DNA from: Delphinus delphis
Lineage: Eukaryota; Chordata; Mammalia; Artiodactyla; Delphinidae
Assembly: GCF_949987515.2 (NCBI RefSeq)
Contig: NC_082688.1
Location: forward strand, 80,108,731-80,172,730
Direction of reading: 5' to 3'
Length of the DNA: 64,000 nt
The notes under the pieces were generated by a model. That model saw nothing but the letters and a program-made list of their open reading frames with translations. It was not told the origin of the DNA and searched no databases. A program made the translations under genes and the position numbers. This document shows, piece by piece, positions 45,493 through 54,753 of this stretch. How positions within the stretch are numbered: the stretch's first letter is position 1; each line of letters begins with the position of its first letter.

Positions 45493-45605
45493 CCCATCTG
45501 TGAGCACATGGCAGAATCTCCAGTCTGCCCCTAGATATATGACCCAGTTTGTGGCACTGACGGGGTCACGTATGACAGTGAATGCAAGCTCTGCTTGGCT
45601 CGCAT
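45493..45605 (+). pseudogene. SPINK4: SPINK4 exon 3 (Kazal core), with stop codon
   Basis: 113 bases, the same length as expected for human. Acceptor cttccacag and donor GTAAGT (45606) are intact. It encodes PICEHMAESPVCP, then stop (TAG 45532-45534), then IYDPVCGTDGVTYDSECKLC and LARM-like sequence. The VCGTDG-TY-EC-LC pattern is diagnostic of a Kazal domain, and cysteine codons 1 to 5 are present. The stop lies in the inhibitory-loop region before the third cysteine. Confidence 0.94.
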
Positions 45606-45894
45606 GTAAGTCCACCCCCCCACCTTCCCCTGGGTTGGCTTGGGTGGGCCCCATCTGTGGTGCATATGAGTCTGAAAGGAGCAGGTCTTGACCTGCTTCT
45701 TCCTTCACTCACACTTGGCCTGGGAAGAGTCCTCCAACATTTGCCCGTAACAGAGTGAGTGCAAGTATAAATCAAAAGAAGGCACATGGTTCCAAGCAGA
45801 AAGTCCCACTGGTTGGGGGTTCAGGGTTCGGGTAGAAACTCTGGGCTCTTTTCCTTGTTCTGCCCCCGACTGACTAGGTGACCTTATTTGTTCA

Positions 45895-46500
45895 TTTATT
45901 CCTCCAGTCAACAATTATTTATTGAACACCTACTGTGTGCCGGGCACTGGGGATACAACAGGGCATAATAAGCTAGACAGCATTACCGGCTCCTGGGGCA
46001 AACAGTCAGTCTAAGGGGGAAGCCAAGCTGAAGGTCAGCCAACAGCAGCACAGAATGCTAAAGGCCCAGATGGGGGCGCACAGGGTACTGTGGGTACCAG
46101 GCAAGGACAAGGCAGGGAAGACTTCCCAGGGGAGGCGACACCTCAGCTCAGCCCTGAGGGATAAGTAGAAACTAGGTAGGAAAAAGAAGAAACAAGGGAA
46201 GGTAATTCCAAGTAGAGAAATGAGTTTGGAAAGATCTAGAAGGGAAAGAAAGTTTATATTTGAGGAAATATAAGAAGGTGGGTATGGTGGAGGACATTCT
46301 CATTTAAAGGAGAATGGGGGAGAGGCAAGAAATGAGTCTAGAGCAAGCAGGGCCGGAATATGACCTTGGTACATCGGATCTCCTGTTTGGTCTCATTTCT
46401 TCATTCATAAGACCTTGAGCCGGCCAGAGCTAAGTGAGAACACAGAAGAGAAGAAAGTCTTTGGAAGCTGCAATACTCTAGACAGATGGACAGTGTCCTA
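45895..46500 (+). repeat. Old dispersed repeat (recurrent family) in SPINK4 intron 3
   Basis: 'caattatttattgaacacct', 'actgtgtgccgggcactggg', 'gataagtagaaactaggtag' and 'agcagggccggaatatgacc' are in family order. Plus orientation. Confidence 0.55.
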
Positions 46501-47046
46501 ACTTGGAAAACAATCATGATAATTAAAGGCTCATGGTTACATTGGGAGTAGAATCGACAAGCTGTGAGATTGGATGTGAGGGGTTGACAGGCAGGAAGGA
46601 AGCAAGAGCAACATGCTGGTTTCTAACTTGTAGGCTTGGGTGGCTGGTGGTGTCATGTGGCAGGGGGCAGGGTGTGCGTGGCAGGTTTGTGAGGTGATGA
46701 TGTTCGTGGACAGTGGAGCCTCTGGGACAACCCAGCGGCGATGTACAATGGACAATCACATGAACAGGCCTGGAGTCTAAGACAGAGGTCCAGGCCAGAG
46801 ACAGATTTGTGGCCAACAGCATGCAGAGGTGGTTGAAAGCCCAGGAAGCTGAAACCGCCCCAGGGGAGGGTGTACAGAGGGAAAAGCTGTAGAAGGATAT
46901 GCCCAGGGAGCCCTGGGACCTCCCCCGCACTGTACACTGGGTGGGTGGGCAGAGCTCAGCAGGGGGTCTGGACTGGGCCAGGGTTCCTGAAGGGTACATT
47001 ACTGTTCCTGAGGAGGTGGCCTCATCCTTGTCTGCTGTGATCCTAG

Positions 47047-47090
47047 AAAAAAGACAGGACATCCAGATCATGAACGATGGCAAATGCTAA
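47047..47090 (+). pseudogene. SPINK4: SPINK4 exon 4 coding part, frameshifted
   Basis: After the AG acceptor (47045-47046), the C-terminal QDIQIMNDGKC-stop of SPINK4 is plain (the last Cys codon is 47085-47087 and TAA is 47088-47090; human has QDIQIMKDGKC). Between the acceptor and this block there are 8 bases where the phase needs 10, so the correct splice enters the wrong frame. A 2-bp deletion in the lysine-rich A run is the likely cause. Confidence 0.88.
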
Positions 47091-47164
47091 CCCCACAGGA
47101 GCCCCTTGAGCCATGAAGCTTCAGGCTGGAGAACCGTGGTGGGCATGGAGAGGATGTGACATGA

Positions 47165-47170
47165 AATAAA
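47165..47170 (+). terminator. SPINK4 poly(A) signal
   Basis: AATAAA 75 bases after the stop position. Cleavage is expected near 47185-47190, giving the short 3'UTR usual for SPINK genes. Confidence 0.75.
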
Positions 47171-47190
47171 AGATTCAGCACAACCTGGCC

Positions 47191-49011
47191 AAGCAGGTCA
47201 GTGTCTCTGGGGATCCTGGGGAGGAGGCTGGCATAGCGGGGAGTTTTGCTGTCCTCCCTACTCTGAATCTGATGTCCTCTCCATCACTCTGATGCTCCTC
47301 AACCCTGTCACATGTTCCCCTAGAGGTCCCAGGCATCTTCTGCCTTCTCGAGGGGGTCACGACTCTGAGAGTCAGTCCCTGTCCCCAGGGCTCTATGCAG
47401 TGCTCCTGTGTGCCCCAGCCTGGCCTGTCACTGAGGTCAAGAACCTAAGTGAAATCTGTACCCTCTGCCACTGCAAGGCCCAGCCTCGAACAGCCTTTGG
47501 GAGGGTCCCACACCCCTCATAGTTTTCTCCCTGGGCTGTACCAGCACCCCAAATCTCACTCACACACACACACACACAGACCGCCCCCGCCACATGTCGA
47601 CACTATCATGGCTGATATTCAGGTGGTATTCATCATACATCTGACTGCTTATTACAATACTGAACCAGGTCTATAATTGTTGACAACAGGTGCTGCCCCA
47701 AGCCCTTAAGTGTCCCCCTGCACCCTGGCCACCATAGCAGGATCATGTCCAGACCCTGCTCTTCTCTTTTGGTCAACGTCCATTCTGACTGGTTGTTAAA
47801 TATGTTGACATTGGACACACACAGCTCACAGGCACTCACACAATGGCCCACAGGGACACGTAGCATTGGGAAATCCCACCATAGACAGAGATCCCAGCCT
47901 GTGGTATATGTCAGATACCCGCTCTTGGCCAAAGCTTACAGGAGGAGCCTTTTGGTAGTGGTGGAGGTGGTGGGCAGAAGAGTGTGGAGAGGGGCCTGGC
48001 AGGCGGCAGCAGGGTCACACAGACTCAGATTCCTGCTCCAGGGCAGGCAGCTGGAGCAGGAAATGCTCGGTGGGAAAACACACACTGGGAGGACAGTGGG
48101 AGCAGGGAGGACAGGAACCAGCATTCCCTGGACCACTGAAATGGGAACCTGGGCAGGAATTGTTGCTGATAGGTCTGCAGGTAGCAGGGACTGAGAGGTC
48201 ACCTGTAAGGCCCTTCTATGGCTATTGACAATAGAAACTTGTTTCCCACCTGCATAGGGTTGGTATAGGATTAAGTCTGGCTGTGAGAGACCAAAAAGCC
48301 AAAATAACAGTGGCTTAAACAGATAGAAGTTAATTTCTCTCACACACAGACGTATGTAGTATGCTAACTTCATGTTCCTTTTATATTATACTCTGCTATC
48401 CTTATCAGTTTCCACCCCAATGTCCGAATAGCCGCTTCAATTCCAACCATCATGTCTACACTCAGCCCACAGAGACGGGGAAGGGGCACTCTACTGCATC
48501 TGACGATGCTTCCCTAAGATGTACACACAACCCATTGGCTAAAATGTAGTCTCTTGGCCATGCTAGTGCAAAAAGACTGGGAAATATTATTTTATCTGGT
48601 TGGCCACGTATTAAGCTGCAAATTAGTAGTTCACTTAGTGTAGGAAGAGTGGATATTGGTGACATCTAAGTCTCTGCCCTAAGTGGGAAGCCCCTCTTAG
48701 ACCCAAGTGGCAGAGCTCAGCCAAGCTTCTCCTCAGTGACCCTCCCCTCCCAGGCTTCCACTCACATGATGAGGAATCACAAAGGTTAAGCCTGAGCAAT
48801 GTGCCAGAACACCACACAGAAAGAAAGACCTAATTCCCTACTTTACAGATATGGAAACTGTGGCCCTGTCTCTGGGAACCACCCTGAAATGTAAGTGTGG
48901 GCCCCAAAGGCCTGTCTATGGCATGTGACCCTGCTGGCATGGCCACTGCTGATTGGCCAGAAGATTATTCTCCAGATTTTTCAAATCAGAAATAAGAAAA
49001 CACACACCAAT
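47191..49011. other. Intergenic, SPINK4 to BAG1; no gene
   Basis: Contains a (CA)9 microsatellite at 47561-47578, a diverged repeat around 48240-48345 ('aataacagtggcttaaacag') and a MIR-like piece near 48820-48890. The rest shows nothing recognisable. ORFs of up to 149 codons (47745-48194) lack domains. Confidence 0.35.
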
Positions 49012-49203
49012 GTAAAACAATTATACTCCAATAAAGAAAAAGAAAGAAAGAAAGAAAGAAAGAAAGAGAGAAAGAGAGAGAGGGAGAGGGAGAGGGAGAG
49101 GGGGAGGGGGAGGGGGAGGGGGAGAGGGAGAGAGGGAGAGAGGGGGAGAGAGAGAGAGAGAGAGAGAAAGAAAGAAAGAAAGAAAAGAAAAAAGAAAGAA
49201 GGA
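49012..49203 (+). repeat. L1 3' terminus plus long purine (GAAA/GAGGG)n microsatellite
   Basis: 'gtaaaacaattatactccaa' and 'taaag' (49014-49038) are the last bases of the L1 3'UTR, as at the ends of L1-A and L1-B. The expected A tail is replaced by about 165 bp of pure AG: gaaa units, then gagagg and gagggg units, then gaaa again. This is a severely 5'-truncated L1 whose tail became a purine microsatellite. Confidence 0.8.
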
Positions 49204-49436
49204 AACAGAGGCAGTTCCTCTCTGGTAGTGACATGCAATGAGATACAGACAGAAATTTCAGGCAGCATTTGTGTTCCTGGAGCCCAACTGCCCTTGAACT
49301 TCCCAAAGTTACATGAGATAACATCCTACCAACAAATTTTCTATTTCAACAATCTCTCTGGAATAGGTTTGTGGTGTTTTCAACTAAGAGTCCTGACTAC
49401 CAGGTGAAGAAGGGCTTCTCAGAGGGGATAAACTTT

Positions 49437-49645
49437 TTTTTTTTTTTTTTTTTGCGGTACGCGGGCCTCTCACTGTTGTGGCCTCTCCCATTGCAGAGCA
49501 CAGGCTCCGGACACGCAGGCTCAGCGGCCATGGCTCACAGGCCCAGCCGCTCTGTGGCATGTGGGATCTTCCCGGACCGGGGCACAAACCTATATCCCCT
49601 GCATCGGCAGGCGGACTCTCAACCACTGCGCCACAAGGGAAGCCT
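49437..49645 (-). mobile_element. CHR-type SINE, short GC-rich subtype, antisense
   Basis: Poly(T), inverted short-subtype SINE ending 'ccacaagggaagcct'. A 15-bp TSD (gaggggataaacttt) lies at 49422-49436 and 49646-49660. Confidence 0.93.
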
Positions 49646-50029
49646 GAGGGGATAAACTTTAAGCTGTGCCTCGAAGGATAAGCAGAAATAATTGACTGAA
49701 CAGAAAATGTGTGGGAGAATTCTTCCAACTCTGTGAGGCTGAAGGATGTTTGTGGGATCACAGAGCCCCATTTGTTCCCCTGCGGCAGGACTGATCATGT
49801 TATGCGCAAGTGGGCAACTGAGGTGTACACTTTCCCTGTTCATAGGCAGAGATGCCCTGTAGATGTGCAGATCTATGTGAGTGGGCCGTGTTACTACCCT
49901 GCACATGTGCTGGGCAGCCCACCCTTAAATAAGACAGTGGCTAGCAGATGCTATAAATCCCAGTGCTGACGGAGCTTCAGTGGGTGAGTGCAGCAGTGGA
50001 AATTTCACTATTAATGTGTGCGGTCAACA

Positions 50030-50660
50030 TTCATTCATTCTCCAAATATTTATTGAGCATCTAATATAAAACCAGACAATATGCTTGAAATACACTGTTA
50101 ACAAGACAAAGAAGCTCCTTAACCCAAGGAACTCACAGTCTAGCATAAAGGCAAATATTAATCAAATAATCCCACAAATAAATCATCATAGACCATGATA
50201 AACGCTGTTTATCGTAAAAAGTCATGACAAACTGTGAGAGGATATCACCTGGAGGCTTGATGTTCTCAGACAGTAGTAGGTGAGGTTTCTCCATGAAGAG
50301 ACGTTTACGTTCTGAAGCATGAACAGGAGTCGCCTAGGACAGGGGTAGGGGAAGGGGAAGGATGGCGTGGAGCTGTCCAAGCAGAGGAACAGCGTCTGCA
50401 AAGACCCCAGGGCGGGAGAGGGCACAGAGCACCTGAGGGCCTGAACTAGACCAGAGTGGCTGACAGCAGAGAACAAACAGGAGAGTGGCCCGAGATGAGA
50501 AGGGAGCAGGGTACGGACCTTGGCCTCAGGTTTTTAAGCAGGGGACTGACATGGTAATTTGTGTACTTCATGATCACTCAGCTGCTCTGTGGAGAATGAA
50601 CTGGAGAGGGCCAGAGGGGAGCTGCAGAGGCCAACATGGGAGATAAATAGAAGAAAAAGA
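50030..50660 (+). repeat. Old dispersed repeat (recurrent family)
   Basis: 'caaatatttattgagcatct', 'aggcaaatattaatcaaata', 'agcagaggaacagcgtctgc' and 'gaactggagagggccagag' in family order. Plus orientation. Confidence 0.5.
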
Positions 50661-50704
50661 GAAAATGAGAGGGTGTGAGCAACCCCATGTTAGTTGGGAG
50701 GCAA

Positions 50705-50905
50705 ACTGGCAGAGATTAAGGACTTAGGCTCGGACTCAAGCTACCCAGTTTGTGTCCTGGCTTTGTCACTTACTCTGTGATTGTGAGCAAATTACCTGAG
50801 CTCATCTATAAAACAGGGATAGTATCTGTCTACCTCCTAGATTGTGTAAGGATTAAATGACCAATACACCTCAAGAACTTAGAGTGGTATCTGGCACACA
50901 GGAAT
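50705..50905 (+). repeat. MIR element
   Basis: 'gattaaggacttaggctcgg', 'gctttgtcacttactctgtg', 'ctcatctataaaacaggg' and 'gtaaggattaaatgacca' are a near-complete MIR. Confidence 0.75.
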
Positions 50906-51309
50906 GTGCTGGGGCTCAAGGCCACACAGCTACTACCTAGAAACAGAGAAATACTGGACTGCTCTGATTAAAGCTGGGGGTGGGCGGGCCGGGCCCCAAG
51001 CCTCGTCCATTTGTCCACCCCTAACCACCACCTTGTCCTAGTCCCACCCATGCAGCCCTAAATGCCTGGGACTTCACAGACTCCCTCTCTGCCAAAGAAG
51101 GTTGACCTCAGAGTGGCCTGTTGGAAGCCTGTCTCCTGGGCACTGTGTGAAAAAATGGGGTGATGGCCGCTGACCTGTTTAAGCATTCCAGCACACAGGG
51201 CCACTCTCAACTTTATAACATAACTAGACTAGAACCTCAGAAGGCTTTTGCTTCCCATACTTCATCTACCAAAAGGAAAAAAAAGTCTAAACACTCTTCT
51301 GCTTGCTGA
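50906..51309. other. No gene recognised
   Basis: Short unique spacer just beyond the predicted BAG1 cleavage site, with no recognisable feature. Confidence 0.35.
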
Positions 51310-52240
51310 CGTATATATAAACTGTTTTATTTTTTAAATAACAATGAAGGGGAAAAAGGCCACAAAACAGACAAAAACAGCCTCGAAGAACTCGAAGGAC
51401 ATGTAGATCTCAGAAGGGTACGGTTAACAGAAATGCCTTTGAAGGAACTCCTGAGAAGTTTATGGTGGCCCTCACTACCTGCCTGCTTTATTATTCACTC
51501 TGTCTCTCTTCTCTGCCCCTCCTAAGCCATGGTTGTGACCCGGTTTCGAGCAGAGACTTAGTCAACTCTGGGCTGTAACCTCCTAGAGATCTGCTTGGGG
51601 ACAAGGAAGCCCATGGATCAACCACAGGCCCCAGTCCAGGAGCGGCCCCGAGACCTCACGGCCTGTGACTGGTCAGGGTCACTGGGGGGTGAAGACAGGG
51701 TCTATGAACCCACAACCCAGCCAGCTGTTCCAGAATTAGGTCACAATGAGAGATACTTGGACTACCTGTGTGCCAAACACCTGTTCTCAGCCATTCCTAA
51801 CATTCCTGACCAGATGTAGCCTCCTGGTGATTCTGGTTTACACAGATGGGACTATGGGATCATAAGGGCAAAAAGGCCTCATGTATCTGAAGACAGGATA
51901 GCTGATAAACCCAGAACTACCCCAGGACAAATGAGAGCTCTCACCAGCCCAAAGAAAGCATCCAAAGGTCAAAAAAGCTGGGAAGACTTGGGCAGAGGAG
52001 GCCCTCTCCAGACAAGGTGGGCTGCTGGACAGCACAGATATACACAGACGGAATAAGAAACTGACAGGTGCGCTAAGATTGCACAGACAAGTGTTCACTG
52101 AGAGCAGGTATAAGAGAAGGAAAACTTGCAATCAGCCAGTTGTCCCCAGCAGCCCCGGGGAAAGCACGTAACTTCTGTTCCAGAGAGTGCAGAGCTGGTG
52201 GAGCTGTTCTTCAAGGCAGCGCAACCTTCTCCACCTCACC
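51310..52240 (-). other. BAG1: BAG1 3'UTR (predicted extent)
   Basis: Runs from the base after the TGA stop (52241-52243) to just past the first good AATAAA. About 930 bases. The extent is inferred; other poly(A) sites further downstream on the minus strand are possible. Confidence 0.55.
51326..51331 (-). terminator. BAG1 poly(A) signal candidate
   Basis: AATAAA on the minus strand (tttatt on plus), within an A/T-rich stretch. Cleavage would fall near 51305-51315. Confidence 0.5.
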
Positions 52241-52330
52241 TCAGTCAGCCAAGGCCAAGTTAGTGGCCTGCAGTCGCTCCATCTCCTGGCAGATGCTCTG
52301 CTCCACTGTATCACATGCAGCTAGGAATGC
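52241..52330 (-). CDS. BAG1: BAG1 terminal coding exon
   Basis: Encodes [20 protein letters not shown] and then QATNLALAD and a TGA stop (52241-52243): the last helix of the BAG domain and the C terminus. The acceptor reads ccttgTAG on the minus strand (TAG at 52331-52333). Human ends in ...FALAE; here it ends in ...LALAD. Confidence 0.95.
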   Translation of the reverse strand, partial: AFLAACDTVEQSICQEMERLQATNLALAD

Positions 52331-53948
52331 CTACAAGGTAAATGCAGAGCAGTAAGGGCCCACTCGGGGCCAGGCACCCCTGCCAGCCCCACCTGCAAAA
52401 GGCTCTTTGCCCAGCCACTCTGGGGAACCCCTGGGCGACTGACTCAGGCTGAAACAGGTGTGCAGGGATGGAGATGGCCTGGGCTCCAGAGGAAGGAGGG
52501 GGAGGTAGAGGAAGCACAGGACCAGGGCTTCTGACAGTGCTCTATGCCAACAACCCCCAAAGGGTGCTGAGGACAGGAAGCCAGGCCACTGCAACTGCAC
52601 GATTTCAGGGGGTCCTGTCCATCGGATCAGTATAACATGTCAGCCCTATCTGCTCTCCAGCCATCTTCCTTCTCAATTAGTTTAAATCCAAATTTAATTA
52701 CAGGGACATGAAAGGAGCTCTTCTCTTAGGTTCTGGGTTCATGCTGAGATGTAACAACCAAAGAGAGGCCACACCACACTTGTACTCTACCCTACTTTGA
52801 ACAGATACATGCACCAACACATTACACTTTGTGATGCCCTACCACACAACTCACCTGAATCTTTTTCACCAAACCCTTCCTTTTCATTCGACTGTCTTTG
52901 AAATTTTCTGGCAGAACCTATGGAAGAATAAGTTGACGTATAAATAATCCTCAGTGAAAATGACATAACACGTCAGAAATACCTACAGTATACCGAACAG
53001 GCCACAGGTCACTAATGTGAATGACATGCATTTTCAGGAATCACTTCCCTGGATCTGTACCCTACATGGCCCTTCCCATGGCTCTCACCCCTATACAAGT
53101 TCCCTTTGTTCTTGGTGTTGGGGCCATAGATCTATAACATGGACTTTGTCCTCTCACTGTTTCCTGTACATGGATATCGTGCCCTGGCTGGACCATGAGC
53201 TCAGGGTGGCAGGAAAAGCACAGTGCTTTTTTGCTTCTTCTTTATCACCTCCCCCCAAGAATCCCAAGCAGAGTAGTTTAGGCTAGAGATATCATTACTG
53301 TGTCATCTCTAAGAGGGAGCGTGGCATCGATGATTCCCAACAGCCTCACAGGAGCTGGGTCTGACTGAATTCTGTACAGTTAATGAGCTCAGTGAAATGT
53401 CAGACACATGTGTTACAAAAGTTAAGCCCTGTGTTTCTCTAACCATGAGATCATGGACCATCCCAGCTTCCTGAGGATTAGATGCTACTGGCATACATAA
53501 ATAAAAATAACAGGGACTTCCCTGGCAGTCCAGTGGTTAAGATTCTGCACTCCCAATGCAGGGGCATGGCTTCAATCCCTGATCGGGGAACTAAGATCCC
53601 ACATGCCGTGGCCAAAATAAATAAATAAATACATAAATAATATGACAAAAGCCCTATGTTGGTGGGACAGGAGAAATCAGGAACCATCTTACCTTTCTGT
53701 GTATTCACCAAAGACCTAGCAGTGTCTGGTACGCAATAGGTGCTCAATACCCTCAGGCAGTGAGTGCGATACTGAAAGAGTGAAACTGACTGAAAAATAG
53801 TCAAAGGAAACTAGTTCTTCTCAGCTGAATATTTACTTACTAGTGTGTCAATCTCTTCCAAGATCTTCATAAACTGCCCGACTGTGGCTATTACTCTCCT
53901 GTCGAGTTTGCAGAGAGCTTCAGCTTGCAAATCCTTGGCCAGAAAACC
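52241..53948 (-). CDS. BAG1: BAG1 (BAG cochaperone 1), last three coding exons
   Basis: BAG1 is a nucleotide-exchange factor that binds the ATPase domain of Hsc70/Hsp70 through its C-terminal BAG domain; it links Hsp70 to the proteasome and binds BCL2 and other partners, in cytosol or nucleus according to isoform. The three exons (53841-53948, 52855-52917, 52241-52330, minus strand) are 36, 21 and 29 codons plus stop, all phase 0, with canonical GT-AG sites. Together they encode the last 86 residues, which form most of the three-helix BAG domain, and align without gaps to the human protein as I recall it. Earlier exons (alternative starts, ubiquitin-like domain) lie beyond the right edge. The ORF is intact, in contrast to neighbouring SPINK4. 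The long upstream intron carries the antisense L1-B. Confidence 0.95.
52855..52917 (-). CDS. BAG1: BAG1 penultimate exon (21 codons)
   Basis: Encodes [20 protein letters not shown] plus Q: the loop and start of the basic helix that contacts the Hsc70 ATPase domain. Acceptor TAG at 52918-52920, donor GTGAGT at 52849-52854, both on the minus strand. The length is 63 bp, phase 0 on both sides. Confidence 0.95.
53514..53630 (+). mobile_element. Short tRNA-derived SINE in a BAG1 intron
   Basis: 'ggacttccctggcagtccag' to 'cccacatgccgtggcc' and an (AAAT)n tail, antisense to BAG1, in the intron between 52918 and 53840. Confidence 0.88.
53650..53790 (+). repeat. L2/MIR-type fragment in a BAG1 intron
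   Basis: 'accaaagacctagcagtgtc' and 'tggtacgcaataggtgctca' resemble the 3' end of L2. Confidence 0.4.
53841..53948 (-). CDS. BAG1: BAG1 exon encoding the central BAG-domain helices
   Basis: 108 bp, 36 codons: [20 protein letters not shown] followed by [16 protein letters not shown]. Acceptor CAG at 53949-53951 and donor GTAAGT at 53835-53840 (minus strand). Relative to the human protein as I recall it, two substitutions stand out in the helix: lysine to isoleucine after DRRV, and glutamate to glycine before QFMKILEEI. Confidence 0.95.
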
Positions 53949-53951
53949 CTG

Positions 53952-54249
53952 TGGAGGAATGATGCATTATTGCAAAGTTTCCTTGAGGCTGATGGAAAAC
54001 TCCAAGCCAAGGCACTGATGAAGCAGCCACACCCTGAGTCCACATTCCCCAACAGGCTGGGCCAGACCTCAGGCCTGCAACTTCACCTCTTAGGAAAAAC
54101 AGAAAAGCTGGCCCTGGGCCACCCCAAGCACTGTAGTAGGCTGCAGGCCATTACATGGTCTATCTTACACGGTCCACTGGGGTCACAAATGCCTGTGGAG
54201 GCCTGGCTCTGGTGAAGCCCCCAGTCACTAGTGTATACCTGCACACGAG
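53952..54249. other. BAG1 intron, unique part
   Basis: Nothing recognised apart from intronic sequence next to the BAG1 exon. The exon that should precede it on the minus strand (encoding the segment before GFLAKD) is not found in the remaining window. Confidence 0.4.
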
Positions 54250-54470
54250 AAGCAGACATTAAGAGCACAGGGTTTAGAGTTTGATAGGCCTGGGCTTCAA
54301 CTCTGACTGCACTGTACTGGCTTGTGACCTTGAGCAAGTTCTTTACCTATCTGTGCCTCGGTGTTCTCATCTTTAAAATGGAGATCATGATACCCACACC
54401 CCAGAGGGTTACCATGAGGATAAAGAGAAATAATGTAGACCTTTAATAGAATTCCTGACACAGATGTATG
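54250..54470 (+). repeat. MIR element in the BAG1 intron
   Basis: 'attaagagcacagggtttag', 'cttgtgaccttgagcaagtt', 'tgtgcctcggtgttctcatc' and 'ttaccatgaggataaagag' form a near-complete MIR. Confidence 0.8.
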
Positions 54471-54539
54471 TATGCTAACAAATGGCAGCACTTACATTAT
54501 TTTTATTAAATTGTCTCTCTGTTTATTCACAATGCTTGG

Positions 54540-54737
54540 CCTAATGACCAGTTAGCTGGTGACAACAGGTGGACAGCAGGTATCTCTGAGGAAATAAAAG
54601 CCATAGGCTACAGATGCAGATTTGACAACATGTAGTATATATTAGCTGGCAATTCCAACTTAAAGAATTTATCCTACCAAAAAAATCGGAAATGGTCAAA
54701 AAAGATTTATGTCCGAGGACGTTCAAAGAAGCATTAT
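54540..54737 (+). repeat. Old L1-like fragment, host of the L1-B insertion
   Basis: AT-rich sequence ('ttaaagaatttatcctacca') that reads on after L1-B at 63032 ('taatggtaaagtaacatta', 'gagaattggttaggtaaac', 'cttttaatgacatgggaaaa'-like), typical of old L1 3' regions, to about 63480. Confidence 0.5.
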
Positions 54738-54743
54738 GGCTTC

Positions 54744-54753
54744 AAGATGGCGG
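54744..54753 (+). promoter_or_regulatory. YY1-type site at the L1-B 5' end
   Basis: AAGATGGCGG at the same place as in L1-A, showing an untruncated 5' end. It could act as an antisense promoter element inside BAG1, though no evidence of activity is visible. Confidence 0.55.

Larger units (their letters stand above)
39827..47190 (+). pseudogene. SPINK4: SPINK4, unitary pseudogene (Kazal-type protease inhibitor)
   Basis: SPINK4 is a small secreted Kazal-type serine protease inhibitor of intestinal goblet cells (86 aa in human; the pig peptide is PEC-60). All four exons of the family are recognisable in order with the family's intron phases: signal peptide exon (39866-39926), short linker exon (44602-44642), Kazal exon (45493-45605) and C-terminal exon (47047-47090). 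The codons for all six Kazal cysteines remain. Four independent lesions are seen: a TAG at 44613-44615 in exon 2, a CT instead of GT at the exon 2 donor (44643-44644), a TAG at 45532-45534 in exon 3 (CAG to TAG relative to the human glutamine) and a 2-bp shortage in exon 4 that shifts the frame of the conserved C terminus. Skipping exon 2 does not rescue the frame. Position next to BAG1 is the orthologous one, so this is loss of the native gene rather than a retrocopy. Confidence 0.93.

Noticed and set aside
46523..47083. 186-codon ORF antisense to SPINK4 exon 4
   Set aside because: It overlaps intron 3 and exon 4 in antisense with no domain or splice support; the sense strand has a clear gene identity.
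39827..47190. SPINK4 lesions as sequencing errors, or the locus as a processed copy
   Set aside because: Four separate lesions in three exons, with introns, promoter and synteny preserved, argue against both.
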